Below, in pieces: positions 16,154 to 25,703 of a stretch of 30,658 bases of DNA. Location of the stretch: the IMG/VR virus record IMGVR_UViG_3300006916_000217, positions 1 through 30,658 of that record. One strand, 5' to 3'. The translations under genes and the position numbers were made by a program. Positions within the stretch are counted from its first letter, which is position 1; each line of letters starts with the position of its first letter. The notes beneath the pieces were generated by a model. It ran no database searches. It was not told the origin of the DNA and worked only from the letters and a program-made list of their open reading frames with translations. Source of the stretch: a virus.

Positions 16154-16995
16154 TGGCTATTCAAAACTCTCTTCAAAGCATGTTGGCTAGTCCTGGTGCT
16201 GGAGGTGCATTTACATTTGCTACGCAGCTTGGTCAAACAATGACTAAAAAGGGCGCAGCAGATATTGAAAACTGGCGTAAATGGGAATCAGACACTGTTC
16301 GAGCCTATCGAAAAGCTGCTGATACTAACAGGCAAAATTATCGAGCCTATCAAGTTGACCTTCAAAACTGGTTTAGCAAATCTAATTATGTAGAAGAACT
16401 TCGTCAATACGAAGAACTCAAAGCTAAACAAGCAGCTGAGTTTAAAACAGAAACATCTATTGCTGCTACTCGTGATCTTGGTAGAAAACTTGCTTCTATT
16501 GAAGCTCGCTTTTACGAGCAAGAGGCAGCAGACGAAGTTCAACTAGACACTATTCGTTTGCAGTCAATTGCTAACTCAGTTAAAAAGGTTGCTAGCGGTC
16601 AAGTAGGACGCACCGTAGAAAACATTAGAAACACCGCTAACCAGCAATACCTGCAAAACGCTAGCAACCGTCTAATCACTCGTCAGTACAGGATTGCTGA
16701 TAAACTTGACGCTGGTAGGGCTTTCTCTATTGAAGCTCAAAACAAAACAAATTCTGCGCGTCTTTACAATCCAAGACCTTATGCTGATCCTGTTAAACCT
16801 ATGGCACCTTTGGCTGCTCAAGTTTACGGGCCTAGCAAACCAAGTAAAGCTCGGGGTCTGACTTTAGGCGACGTAACAAACGCTGCCGCAGCAGCAATTG
16901 GTGAATATAAATCTATGCTGCCTCCTTCTACTGAACAAAGTGGATCAGGAAGTGATCAGCAAGAAACTACTGAACAAACCGAAACACAGCCATGA
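16153..16995 (+). CDS. gp14: Internal core protein, T7 gp14 position
   Basis: A 280-residue protein (T7 gp14 has 196). The N-terminus is Gly/Ala-rich with possible membrane-active character (residues 8-27). A long helical, coiled-coil region follows to about 190, then a Pro-rich stretch and a Gln/Thr/Glu-rich tail. T7 gp14 is ejected and forms an outer-membrane pore. The call rests on position and general make-up rather than a diagnostic motif. It starts as TAATG over the gp12 stop and overlaps the next gene as ATGA. Confidence 0.78.
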   Translation: MAIQNSLQSMLASPGAGGAFTFATQLGQTMTKKGAADIENWRKWESDTVRAYRKAADTNRQNYRAYQVDLQNWFSKSNYVEELRQYEELKAKQAAEFKTETSIAATRDLGRKLASIEARFYEQEAADEVQLDTIRLQSIANSVKKVASGQVGRTVENIRNTANQQYLQNASNRLITRQYRIADKLDAGRAFSIEAQNKTNSARLYNPRPYADPVKPMAPLAAQVYGPSKPSKARGLTLGDVTNAAAAAIGEYKSMLPPSTEQSGSGSDQQETTEQTETQP

Positions 16996-19757
16996 CCAGC
17001 AGCTTTAACATTCAGCCCCAGCGTCAGCTGCGAGATACGTTTGAGCAGCCTGAACAACGTGCAGAGATCGCTCCACCAGCTCAACCAGAGCAGGTTTCTC
17101 AACAACGTGGTGGTCAGCTTCTAGATTTTACTAGCTACCAACCTGATCTAGAGCTACAAGACAAGGTAAACAGCATTGCAAACCTTGTAGAGACCGGTCA
17201 AGGTCTCATGCGGCAAAACGTCAAAGACCAAGCCGAAAAGGTTGGGTTTCAAGTAGATAAGCTGTTTGATCAAATTAGTCAATACCAGTTAGACACGGTT
17301 GAACTGGGTGAAACGGCACGTCAACTCCGTAAAAAGGGTAGGCCAGACCTTGCTGAGCAGGTAATCAGTACTAACCCTTGGTTTAAGTTTCACTATTACA
17401 ACAAGAAAGCAGAGACTGCTGCTACTAAATCCGTTGTCAACCTTAACGAGTATGTAACTAATAACATGGGGCGTCTTCAGCAGATTGAAGACCCAACAGA
17501 AGTTACATCTGAGCTGGTTAAACAGAACCAAAATTACCTAAAACAGAACTACCCTGACATCCCTGATCGGATGTATTCCGGTTTGGTTGCACCAGCTTTG
17601 GCAAAAGCAATGCCACTGCTGCAGCAAAACATTGCTGAAAAGCGAGCTGAATACAACGTAACGCTGCTTAACGCAGCAGCAAACCAAACGCTTGATGGTG
17701 GTGTTGCTACTTGGATGAGTGGTAAAGCTCCAGGTACTCTTGCTGCTACTCTTCGCAAAGCTCAGCTTGAGTACATGGCTGCAGGTAAAACTGCTATTGA
17801 GTTTGCTAACAACATTCGTACTCCGTTTCTTACTAATCTTCAATTTGATGCTGATAAAAACGGTATAAACGATTTTGAAGAAAACCCAGAATTAAACGGT
17901 TTGCTGTTGAAAGAGCTTAGTAACTTTGATTTGGGCGATGGTCAAGGAATGCTGCTTGATTATAAAGACGCAGAAAACGGCAAATCAATGCGTCAAATTA
18001 TTAGAGAGAATAGAGATACAATTCAAGCCCGAATAGTTAACAAACAATCTATTGCAGATAAACAGGCTCAACTTGAATACAACCAAACTCGACGCGATCT
18101 GCAAACTGCTCTGTCTCTTATTGCACAAAGAGATGGAGATGGAGATGCTTTTGTTCGCGGTTTGCAGGTAGGAGGAGTTAATAAGATTCCTTTTCTTGAT
18201 GAAAACGGACAAATGGTAGAAAAGGATTTATTCATTCCTAGAACTTTTAGCCCGCAAGGATTGTATAAAATTTATACAGATTCTGTAGCTGTACCAGATC
18301 AAAGGCAGCTAGCAGAGGATAAATCTAACTTTGCTTTGGCTTTAACTCAAAAAGACGAAGCAACTCAAAACGAAATTTTAAATAGATACCCGACAGGTAG
18401 TGCAGCTTTTAATAGCCTCGTCCAACTAAAAACAACGGCTCAACAAAACGCAGTTAAGTTTGAAACTAAAATTAACTCCGCTTCAAGTACTCTTGTTGTC
18501 CAAGCGCTAGCAAATCTTGACAAAGCAAAAGAAGACGCTCTAAAAGCTGCAGGCAACAACAATGTAAAGGTTAAAAAAATTCAAGAACGTTATGACGATA
18601 TTTATAGAGACCAATTTAAAACGCTAGTAAAAAAGAGAGCTGGAGACATTATTGAACAGCAAATGCAGGGAGCCACTCGGGCTCAGTTAGAGGATGATGG
18701 GTGGTGGGCACAACTCCAAGAAGACCTAAGAGCTGATTTAGCACAAAATGAATTTTTTAGCACAAATCTTTTTGATCTCACAAATCCAGCGCCAGAAATT
18801 TTTAGGAACATTGAAGAGTACGCTTTTACTACTCGCAATGCTGACACAACCGGAAAACTTACTTCTGTCAAAAAAGCACAGATTGTTTATACGCCAGAGG
18901 AGTTTTTAGCAAAAAACCGTAAAAAGGCTGATTTTGGCCTTTATTACATAAAGGAACCTATGGTAAGTTCCAATACTTTTAACGAAGTAATGGATGTAGC
19001 TATTGGTAAAAAATTAAAGGTAAGTCCTGAATCGTTAAATGAGCTTAAAAACGCAATGGTTATTTTTAAAGAAATGCAGCCAGGTTCTAGTCTTGAAGCT
19101 TTACTTAGAGGGCAAGCCCAGGCAGCAGTGTTTGATTATAGAGAGCCACCAAATATAAAGCAAGGCCTCTCCACACCTAATAACCCAGCTATACAAACAC
19201 TTCAAAAACAAGTTGAGAAACTGATGTCAACAACGACACCAGTAAACACAACCATAGCAAGACGTACCTACGGCCACCCTTTAAATTTTGGTCCAAGGGC
19301 TGATGGAGCAATTGACTTTTATCTTCAAGATAAAAACGGTGAAAATAATGACGTAAACTTTGTGGCTCCTACACAAGTTAAGGTTGTTGATATTGGATTT
19401 CAACCTGGAAAAGGTGGTAACTGGATTTTAGTTGAAGTTTTAGAGGGAATTGGATCTAACGTAGAATCAAAGCACAATTTAAACAAAGGAGATGAAATCT
19501 TCATTGCTCACGCTCGTAGCAGCCAAGCCGGCACTAACGGCTACACCGGCTATGATTGGCCTGTCAAAGTTGGAGACGTTATTTCTGCTGGAAACCCTCT
19601 TGGCCGTCAACACACCACAGACTCTTACAGAAATGATGTAGACGGTGGTACTGGTATGCACCTTCACGTTGAGGTTCGTCGTAACAGAGGAAATATACTT
19701 CAAAGTGACATGGTAAAAATTTACGACACTATTCTTAGTACTGGACTTGCTGACTGA
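16992..19757 (+). CDS. gp15: Internal core protein, gp15 position, with M23-type peptidase domain
   Basis: A 921-residue ejection protein (T7 gp15 has 747). Most is helical and poor in recognisable motifs. The last 160 residues form a lysostaphin/M23-type metallopeptidase domain: NFGPRADGAIDF at 765-776, FIAHA at 838-842 with the His of the YAHL-like motif, a VKVGDVISAGNPLG block, and MHLHVEV at 889-895 with the HxH pair. Such domains cut peptidoglycan cross-bridges. The first zinc-ligand His of the HxxxD motif is Asp 771, with Asp 775 kept, so activity needs testing. The domain would open the cell wall for DNA entry, the job done in T7 by gp16. Overlaps: ATGA with gp14, TGATG with gp16. Confidence 0.87.
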   Translation: MTSSFNIQPQRQLRDTFEQPEQRAEIAPPAQPEQVSQQRGGQLLDFTSYQPDLELQDKVNSIANLVETGQGLMRQNVKDQAEKVGFQVDKLFDQISQYQLDTVELGETARQLRKKGRPDLAEQVISTNPWFKFHYYNKKAETAATKSVVNLNEYVTNNMGRLQQIEDPTEVTSELVKQNQNYLKQNYPDIPDRMYSGLVAPALAKAMPLLQQNIAEKRAEYNVTLLNAAANQTLDGGVATWMSGKAPGTLAATLRKAQLEYMAAGKTAIEFANNIRTPFLTNLQFDADKNGINDFEENPELNGLLLKELSNFDLGDGQGMLLDYKDAENGKSMRQIIRENRDTIQARIVNKQSIADKQAQLEYNQTRRDLQTALSLIAQRDGDGDAFVRGLQVGGVNKIPFLDENGQMVEKDLFIPRTFSPQGLYKIYTDSVAVPDQRQLAEDKSNFALALTQKDEATQNEILNRYPTGSAAFNSLVQLKTTAQQNAVKFETKINSASSTLVVQALANLDKAKEDALKAAGNNNVKVKKIQERYDDIYRDQFKTLVKKRAGDIIEQQMQGATRAQLEDDGWWAQLQEDLRADLAQNEFFSTNLFDLTNPAPEIFRNIEEYAFTTRNADTTGKLTSVKKAQIVYTPEEFLAKNRKKADFGLYYIKEPMVSSNTFNEVMDVAIGKKLKVSPESLNELKNAMVIFKEMQPGSSLEALLRGQAQAAVFDYREPPNIKQGLSTPNNPAIQTLQKQVEKLMSTTTPVNTTIARRTYGHPLNFGPRADGAIDFYLQDKNGENNDVNFVAPTQVKVVDIGFQPGKGGNWILVEVLEGIGSNVESKHNLNKGDEIFIAHARSSQAGTNGYTGYDWPVKVGDVISAGNPLGRQHTTDSYRNDVDGGTGMHLHVEVRRNRGNILQSDMVKIYDTILSTGLAD

Positions 19758-22700
19758 TGCCTTATTTTCTTGTTCCTGATCAAGGTGTTCAATACTTTGA
19801 TTCAGAAGACGACTACAACACACTTATAAACAAAGAGAAATTAACATCTCCTTATGCAACTGAGGCTTCTCAAGAGCCTGAACCTGCACAACCTGTTCAA
19901 CCTGAAACCCCGGCGCAGCCTGAAAAAGGCCCTGATTGGTGGGAAGACACAGTTAATTTTGCTAAAGAAGTACTACCAACAATAGGAGGAGAACTACTTA
20001 GAGTGCCTGCGTCTATGGCCGTTCAAATGGCTGAAGACACTACTGAAGGTTTCCAGCAGCTTGTACAGACAACGCCTCAATATATGGCTCAAATAGGGGC
20101 CATGGGAGCTTTTGGTACTGATCCAAATTTAGCTTATGTGTCTCAACTTGCCATGAGGCAGCAGGCAGACCCTGAATCGCTGAAAGATGTTGAATTAGAA
20201 GAAGGTGTATTTGTTCCGGAATTTGTTGCAAAAGATCGTGTACAAGCTGAGATAGGCGCTAAATATGCTGCTTTAGGTCTTCAAGTGCCTGCTAAGGATG
20301 GCGTTGTTAAACCCCTTGGTATGGGTCAAGATACCCCTTTCGTTAATTTGTTTGCAAAGGGTGGAGCAATTTATGAGGCTACTAACCCTAAAACTCAGAT
20401 TGGCCGCGACATTTCAGATGTAGGGACAATTATCCTTACTTCTATGTTGATGCCCAACATTGGGCCTAGCACAGCGCAAACTAGGATTCGTGCTGGTGAA
20501 CGCCTTATTAGAAGGGCAGCTTTACGGCCTACTCCCGCTAATTTAAGGCAAGCTGGAGCAGTCGTTACTAAACGAATTGGTCTTGATCTTCCTCAAGATG
20601 CAATGGAAGAACTGTTGCTAGGTTCGACTGTTCGTGTTGATGCTCAAACAGAAGCACAAGTAGGTGCAGCTTTAGATCAAATTGCAAATGACGATAAAGA
20701 TGATTTGTTGAGATATCTTCTTGCTGATACTGATGCTGAAGAAGATTATTACGCAAAACGTGTTGCAAATTTTACAGCTGGTATGGGAGCTGGAGCCGCC
20801 TTTCGTGGCTCTATGGCGCTAGTAAAAAATACTCTTAAAAGGAGAGCAATCCGTCAACTTTCTGAAAGTAAAACTTTAACTCGTCAAGAAAAACTTCAAC
20901 TAAAAGAACAGACAGTAAAACTAGATACTCAAGAACAAAACATTGTTGAAGAAGTAACAGATGAAGCTGTAGATCTTCAACAACGAACTACTGTTGACGC
21001 ACTTTCAAAAATTACTCGTGGTTACAACCATGAATATGAACAAAGCCTTGCAACACTAAACGATGGCGCACAAGGTTTGATGCGTGCTCAAGATGCAATT
21101 CTTGGTACTAGTCAAGAGGCTATTGGTTTTGGCCGTAGAAGCATTGAGCTTGGTGCAGAGGCTGATGTTGATATAAAAGAAATTGACAACCTTACAAAGC
21201 TTGCAAAGGCTCGTCAAAGTGCCCTTCGTGAAATGGATCGAGCTGCAAAAGCAGATCCAAATTATTTGAAAAAACCTTCAAACAAGGCACGTTACAACCG
21301 CTATAAAAAGCAGCAAGCTGAGTATGAAACTCGTATTAAAGAGCTAGAAACAAGCACTTACGGTCGCCTTGAAGAAGTAGAGAGCATTGAACAGCGCGAG
21401 TTGATGTCTGGTCAACAGATGGATTCTATGCTTGCTGCTCAGCGTATTGGTAGGGAAACCTTCCAAACTAACATTGATACTTTTATGCAACGTATCAATC
21501 AACTTGAAGAACAGTTTGATGCTAATAATCAAGGTATTCCTACTGAATCTCGTGGTGATCTAAATTATCGTGCAGGCGTTTCTCGTTTGCGCCAGGCTTA
21601 CAACCGTTATCAAGAGCTACTGCCTCAAGCTGTAGAAGGCGTTGAAGATCCTACTATTGATCTAGCCAAAATTAAAAACGAAAGACAGCTGCTGGAAACC
21701 ATTCAAGAGCTGTTTAACGAAATTCCTGGCGGTAGCTCTATTAACAAGGTTGAACTAAAGCCAGAGGTTGTAAAAGAAGCCGTCAAACGGTTGCAAGCAG
21801 AAGCAGCGCCTAAGCCGCAACCAAAAGCACCTGAACCTAAAGAAACGCCGGAACCTAAGTCAGAGGCTACTGAAGAGCCAGCTAAAGTTGTTCAAGCTGA
21901 AGTTGTTGAAAATCCCTGGGAAACTAGTACACAACTACCTCTTCGTCAATTAGATACTGCAAACGAAGCAGAAATTGTTCCTAGCGCTAACCCCAACATT
22001 AAAACTGGTTTTACTGAACAACCCCCTGTTACTAAAGAAGTAGAAGCACGGCAAGCAGAAACAGAACTTTTTGGAGACAAACCTGCTGATTTGGAGGGTA
22101 TCTCTGACGAAGTTCGTAGAGCTAGCTCTGATGAAGCTCAAGGTGAATTTTGGCAAAATTTTGCTGAAGAGTACAGTCGTAACGATACTGGTTGGGGTGC
22201 TCGTGCTGACCGTTCTTTGGTAAGAAGTGTTAACGGCATTGGCGATAATGCAGGGCGTATGTTGAAACTTCTTAGCGATAAAAAGTTTGAAAAGATGCCT
22301 AAAAGCGCTCTTCCTAATGCAATGCGAGCAATGGGAGGTTATATGGACGCTTTGGCTAACGCTGAAGTAGCAGAGTCAATGGGATTAGGTTCCCTTGCTG
22401 AGTTTATGGAGAGTGGAGCACTTAAAAATCAAAAATTGCTTAAAAATTTAAATCAAGCAATTAAATACTCTCTTGCAACTGGTTTAAATGTTGGTGTTGG
22501 AGCCGAGCGTCTTGCTATTGCTGCTCAAAAAACTCAAAAGTTTCTTGACGCTGGTATGTCTGATCAACGGACTTATCGGCTGCATTTAGCTGTACAAGCA
22601 AAAGAAGCTCTCTTGCTCTACCGATCTTTGGGAGATTTCATGCAGTTTCGGAATAGTGCTGGTAACTTTTTAGCCTCCTTCCAAGGTAAATATCGGGTAT

Positions 22701-25699
22701 ATCTTGCTCAACAAATGCGAAAAGTGCGGGGTGGGCTAGTTAAAGGTGCTGATCTTGAGGCTGATCTTCAAGAATTTGCTGAAGCAGCTCAAAAAGAACT
22801 AGCAGTTAAAACTGAATCTGTTAAAAGGGGTTTAGATGAATACATTGGGTTGCCTTCTCACCTACATCGTGTACAGGAAATTCTTGATAAAGCAAGTGAT
22901 CCTGATGCAATTCTGGACGGTACTGAAGAAGGTGTATTTAATGAGCTAATTAACAACCTTGTTTTTGCTTCTGCTAACCCGCATTTGCTTGGTTCTAAGC
23001 CTTTAGAAGGCGACGGGATCCTAGTCAGGGTTCTTCGTTCTAGTGGTTTGACTGGCCTTTCTACTCAGTTTGTTCAGCCAGCACAGGCTCTAGTCATGAC
23101 TAGCGGTGACTTTGTGCAGAAATTGGCTGCTGGTCCATCAATGCAACTAAGCAATTTTATTAGGACAACACTTGGAGGCCGTGCTGATAAACAGGCACAA
23201 CTAGAAGCTGACAAGATGACAAGAATTGCTTTGAATATGTTCCGTGTTGACGCTCAAACGTATGGAGTAGCAGCTAATAATGCACGTACTTTGCGGTTGT
23301 TTAATCGAAGCACGATTGACGACACTACTACCTCTAAATTTGGGCGTCAAATGATGACTGACCCTCTAAGAGAAGCTGCAATACTTAAAGACCTTAACAG
23401 CAAAGAAGCGCCAGACAATACTTCTTTTAAAGCGCTTGTGCGTCTGTTTGGTCAAGAACGAGCCCAGCAAATATACAACAAGTACAACGTTACTAGAAAA
23501 CAATTCAATGATTTGTTCTTCTTAGGTGATGCCGATAAAGCTATGCAGGCTGGCGGTAAAGGTTCAATTGGATCTACCGCTAGTTTCTTTAATAAAGCAA
23601 GCTTACAAGGCGCGGCTCAAGTAGGTTTACAAGAGCTTAATAATAGAACTGGTGGCCGTTCTTTCGCTTCGCCTTATACATCTAAATATCCAGGCGGTGA
23701 ACGTGTAGGCGGCAACATTGGTTTTGTTGGGGCTGAGTGGGGTACTGAATACATTTCCAGTATTTATGCTCAAGTTGTTTCAAAAGCTTCAGCAATGGAT
23801 GAAGTAGCTGCAATGACTAATGCTGACGGCCTTGCTCAATACAAACGGGGTACTTCTGCGTTTGATCTTGCTGTCGAAAAACAGTTTTACACTAAATACA
23901 CTGAGCCTATTTTTGCGGGTATTGGTCAAGACATGCAAGAAATTGGTTACGCCATTAAAAATCAAGAAGCCATTGATCTTGCAAAATACGTTGACATGCA
24001 AGAGGAGTTTGTTGAAGGCACTATTAAAGGTGATGTAGGTCTTGGGTTTACTAAATTTGCTGCTGAGAGATACAAGCTGCTTGCTGCAGTTATCTCGCCT
24101 TACATTAAAGCACCTTTAAATAATATTGCTCGCATGGCTTATCTTCAGCCAGTTATGGGTCCACTTCCTTTAGGAGTTTTTGCTGAAGCAGCAGAAATGA
24201 CTTGGCATAATACTTTTAAAAAATGGAGGTATTTTAGCCAATCTCAAGGCGCAGACGCTTATAAAAAGTGGCAACGGTCAGAACGTAAAATTCTTGGATT
24301 CCAATCTCAACTTAATCATCCAAATGCATACGTTCGTCAACGAGCTAACTCTGCTTTGATTTTGGCTACAAGTCTTAACGCTGGTTTTATATCACTTGTT
24401 ACATCTTCTGATTTGGAAGTTACTGGTGGTCAAAAAGGAACCTATAAAAACTCTTTGTATCCTGAAATCCCCGCTTATCACATTAAGATGGGCGGTCAGT
24501 GGTATCCGTATCGGTACATTCCCTTTCTCGGAGAACTACTGGCTTATAGCGCCAACATGCGAGATTACATTCGTAGCGAAAATCTTAGTGACTCTCAGCA
24601 CTTTTTTGGTGCTGGTATTTCCGCTACAGCAATGAGTATTCTTGATAACCCAGCTGTTCAAGGACTAGACACAATAATCGGCGCACTTCAAGATCCCCAT
24701 AAAGCGGAATCTTTGATATATTCGTTTGCTGAAAAAGTTACTCAAGGTCAGCTTATTGGTTTGAGAAAATTTGCTCTCACAACCATGGGACCAGACGTTT
24801 ATAAGACAAAACGAATTATTACTGGTTCTAGGGCTGGAATGCTACAAACTGCATCAGTAGACGTTGAAAATTTAAGTGCTGAAGAGTTAGAAGAGGTACA
24901 AAAAACACAATATATGGAAAAAGTACGCATGGCCGCTGTTGGTGCGGGTGATTCTCTTAAATCAGTAGCTGAAAAACCGCTTGTTTTTGGCCTTGGGTTA
25001 GCAAACAAGCTTGCAGATACTATGGGTCTGGCTTCAGTAGTTGAATACCTTGACGCACACGTCAATTCAGAAGAAGTTGAAGAAGGCGATTACCGTGTAG
25101 CACATTGGTACAAGACTGGAGATGTTACCTATCCTGGAGTAAGAGAGCGTACGTTCTTTAGCTCTGTAGCGGGTAAACTTGTTCCTTTCCCAGCTCAAGG
25201 CGATACTGTAGATAACGAACTGTTTCTAAACGGAGTTCGGCCACCAGAACAGGTGTTTAGAAAATTCGGCATTCTTGCAAACGAAGTAGCTCTAAACCGT
25301 TTTAGGCGTTATATGGGCACTGAATTTAGGTATCAAGCACCTGATGGAAATGAGTACAGTTCTTATGAAATGTTTGAACGTTTGATTAACGGTACAGACA
25401 CTGTTGAAGGTCTGCAAACTTACGATCAACTTCCTGACGATTATAAAGTTGCTCTAAATCTTGACGCAGCTGAGCGTCCTCCAGTGTTCTCATCTTTTGA
25501 TTCAAAAACTAAACGAGAAGCATTGGAAGACCTTAAACAAGAAATGATCGCACAGGCTCGGGTAGAATTTTTAACAGGAACCAGAAGTGTTGTAATGCCG
25601 GACGGTTCTGTTAATGAAGTTCCGGTTGAACTAGCAGCTCCTGCTGATATGCAGGAAGAATATCAAAAGTACATGATCAAGAAACCAGCACGCTCTTAA
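19757..25699 (+). CDS. gp16: Large internal core protein, T7 gp16 position
   Basis: A 1980-residue protein, the largest in the window (T7 gp16 has 1318). Gene order marks it as the gp16 core/ejection protein that spans the inner membrane and pulls in DNA. The N-terminus is a short globular start followed by a Pro/Glu/Gln-rich linker near 38-58. There are long helical and coiled-coil stretches near 370-600, a Pro/Lys/Glu-rich hinge near 680-720, and a long helical remainder to the end. I see no soluble lytic transglycosylase motif at the N-terminus, where T7 gp16 carries it. The gene is AT-rich at third positions compared with the capsid gene. Confidence 0.85.
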   Translation: MPYFLVPDQGVQYFDSEDDYNTLINKEKLTSPYATEASQEPEPAQPVQPETPAQPEKGPDWWEDTVNFAKEVLPTIGGELLRVPASMAVQMAEDTTEGFQQLVQTTPQYMAQIGAMGAFGTDPNLAYVSQLAMRQQADPESLKDVELEEGVFVPEFVAKDRVQAEIGAKYAALGLQVPAKDGVVKPLGMGQDTPFVNLFAKGGAIYEATNPKTQIGRDISDVGTIILTSMLMPNIGPSTAQTRIRAGERLIRRAALRPTPANLRQAGAVVTKRIGLDLPQDAMEELLLGSTVRVDAQTEAQVGAALDQIANDDKDDLLRYLLADTDAEEDYYAKRVANFTAGMGAGAAFRGSMALVKNTLKRRAIRQLSESKTLTRQEKLQLKEQTVKLDTQEQNIVEEVTDEAVDLQQRTTVDALSKITRGYNHEYEQSLATLNDGAQGLMRAQDAILGTSQEAIGFGRRSIELGAEADVDIKEIDNLTKLAKARQSALREMDRAAKADPNYLKKPSNKARYNRYKKQQAEYETRIKELETSTYGRLEEVESIEQRELMSGQQMDSMLAAQRIGRETFQTNIDTFMQRINQLEEQFDANNQGIPTESRGDLNYRAGVSRLRQAYNRYQELLPQAVEGVEDPTIDLAKIKNERQLLETIQELFNEIPGGSSINKVELKPEVVKEAVKRLQAEAAPKPQPKAPEPKETPEPKSEATEEPAKVVQAEVVENPWETSTQLPLRQLDTANEAEIVPSANPNIKTGFTEQPPVTKEVEARQAETELFGDKPADLEGISDEVRRASSDEAQGEFWQNFAEEYSRNDTGWGARADRSLVRSVNGIGDNAGRMLKLLSDKKFEKMPKSALPNAMRAMGGYMDALANAEVAESMGLGSLAEFMESGALKNQKLLKNLNQAIKYSLATGLNVGVGAERLAIAAQKTQKFLDAGMSDQRTYRLHLAVQAKEALLLYRSLGDFMQFRNSAGNFLASFQGKYRVYLAQQMRKVRGGLVKGADLEADLQEFAEAAQKELAVKTESVKRGLDEYIGLPSHLHRVQEILDKASDPDAILDGTEEGVFNELINNLVFASANPHLLGSKPLEGDGILVRVLRSSGLTGLSTQFVQPAQALVMTSGDFVQKLAAGPSMQLSNFIRTTLGGRADKQAQLEADKMTRIALNMFRVDAQTYGVAANNARTLRLFNRSTIDDTTTSKFGRQMMTDPLREAAILKDLNSKEAPDNTSFKALVRLFGQERAQQIYNKYNVTRKQFNDLFFLGDADKAMQAGGKGSIGSTASFFNKASLQGAAQVGLQELNNRTGGRSFASPYTSKYPGGERVGGNIGFVGAEWGTEYISSIYAQVVSKASAMDEVAAMTNADGLAQYKRGTSAFDLAVEKQFYTKYTEPIFAGIGQDMQEIGYAIKNQEAIDLAKYVDMQEEFVEGTIKGDVGLGFTKFAAERYKLLAAVISPYIKAPLNNIARMAYLQPVMGPLPLGVFAEAAEMTWHNTFKKWRYFSQSQGADAYKKWQRSERKILGFQSQLNHPNAYVRQRANSALILATSLNAGFISLVTSSDLEVTGGQKGTYKNSLYPEIPAYHIKMGGQWYPYRYIPFLGELLAYSANMRDYIRSENLSDSQHFFGAGISATAMSILDNPAVQGLDTIIGALQDPHKAESLIYSFAEKVTQGQLIGLRKFALTTMGPDVYKTKRIITGSRAGMLQTASVDVENLSAEELEEVQKTQYMEKVRMAAVGAGDSLKSVAEKPLVFGLGLANKLADTMGLASVVEYLDAHVNSEEVEEGDYRVAHWYKTGDVTYPGVRERTFFSSVAGKLVPFPAQGDTVDNELFLNGVRPPEQVFRKFGILANEVALNRFRRYMGTEFRYQAPDGNEYSSYEMFERLINGTDTVEGLQTYDQLPDDYKVALNLDAAERPPVFSSFDSKTKREALEDLKQEMIAQARVEFLTGTRSVVMPDGSVNEVPVELAAPADMQEEYQKYMIKKPARS

Positions 25700-25703
25700 T
25701 TCA

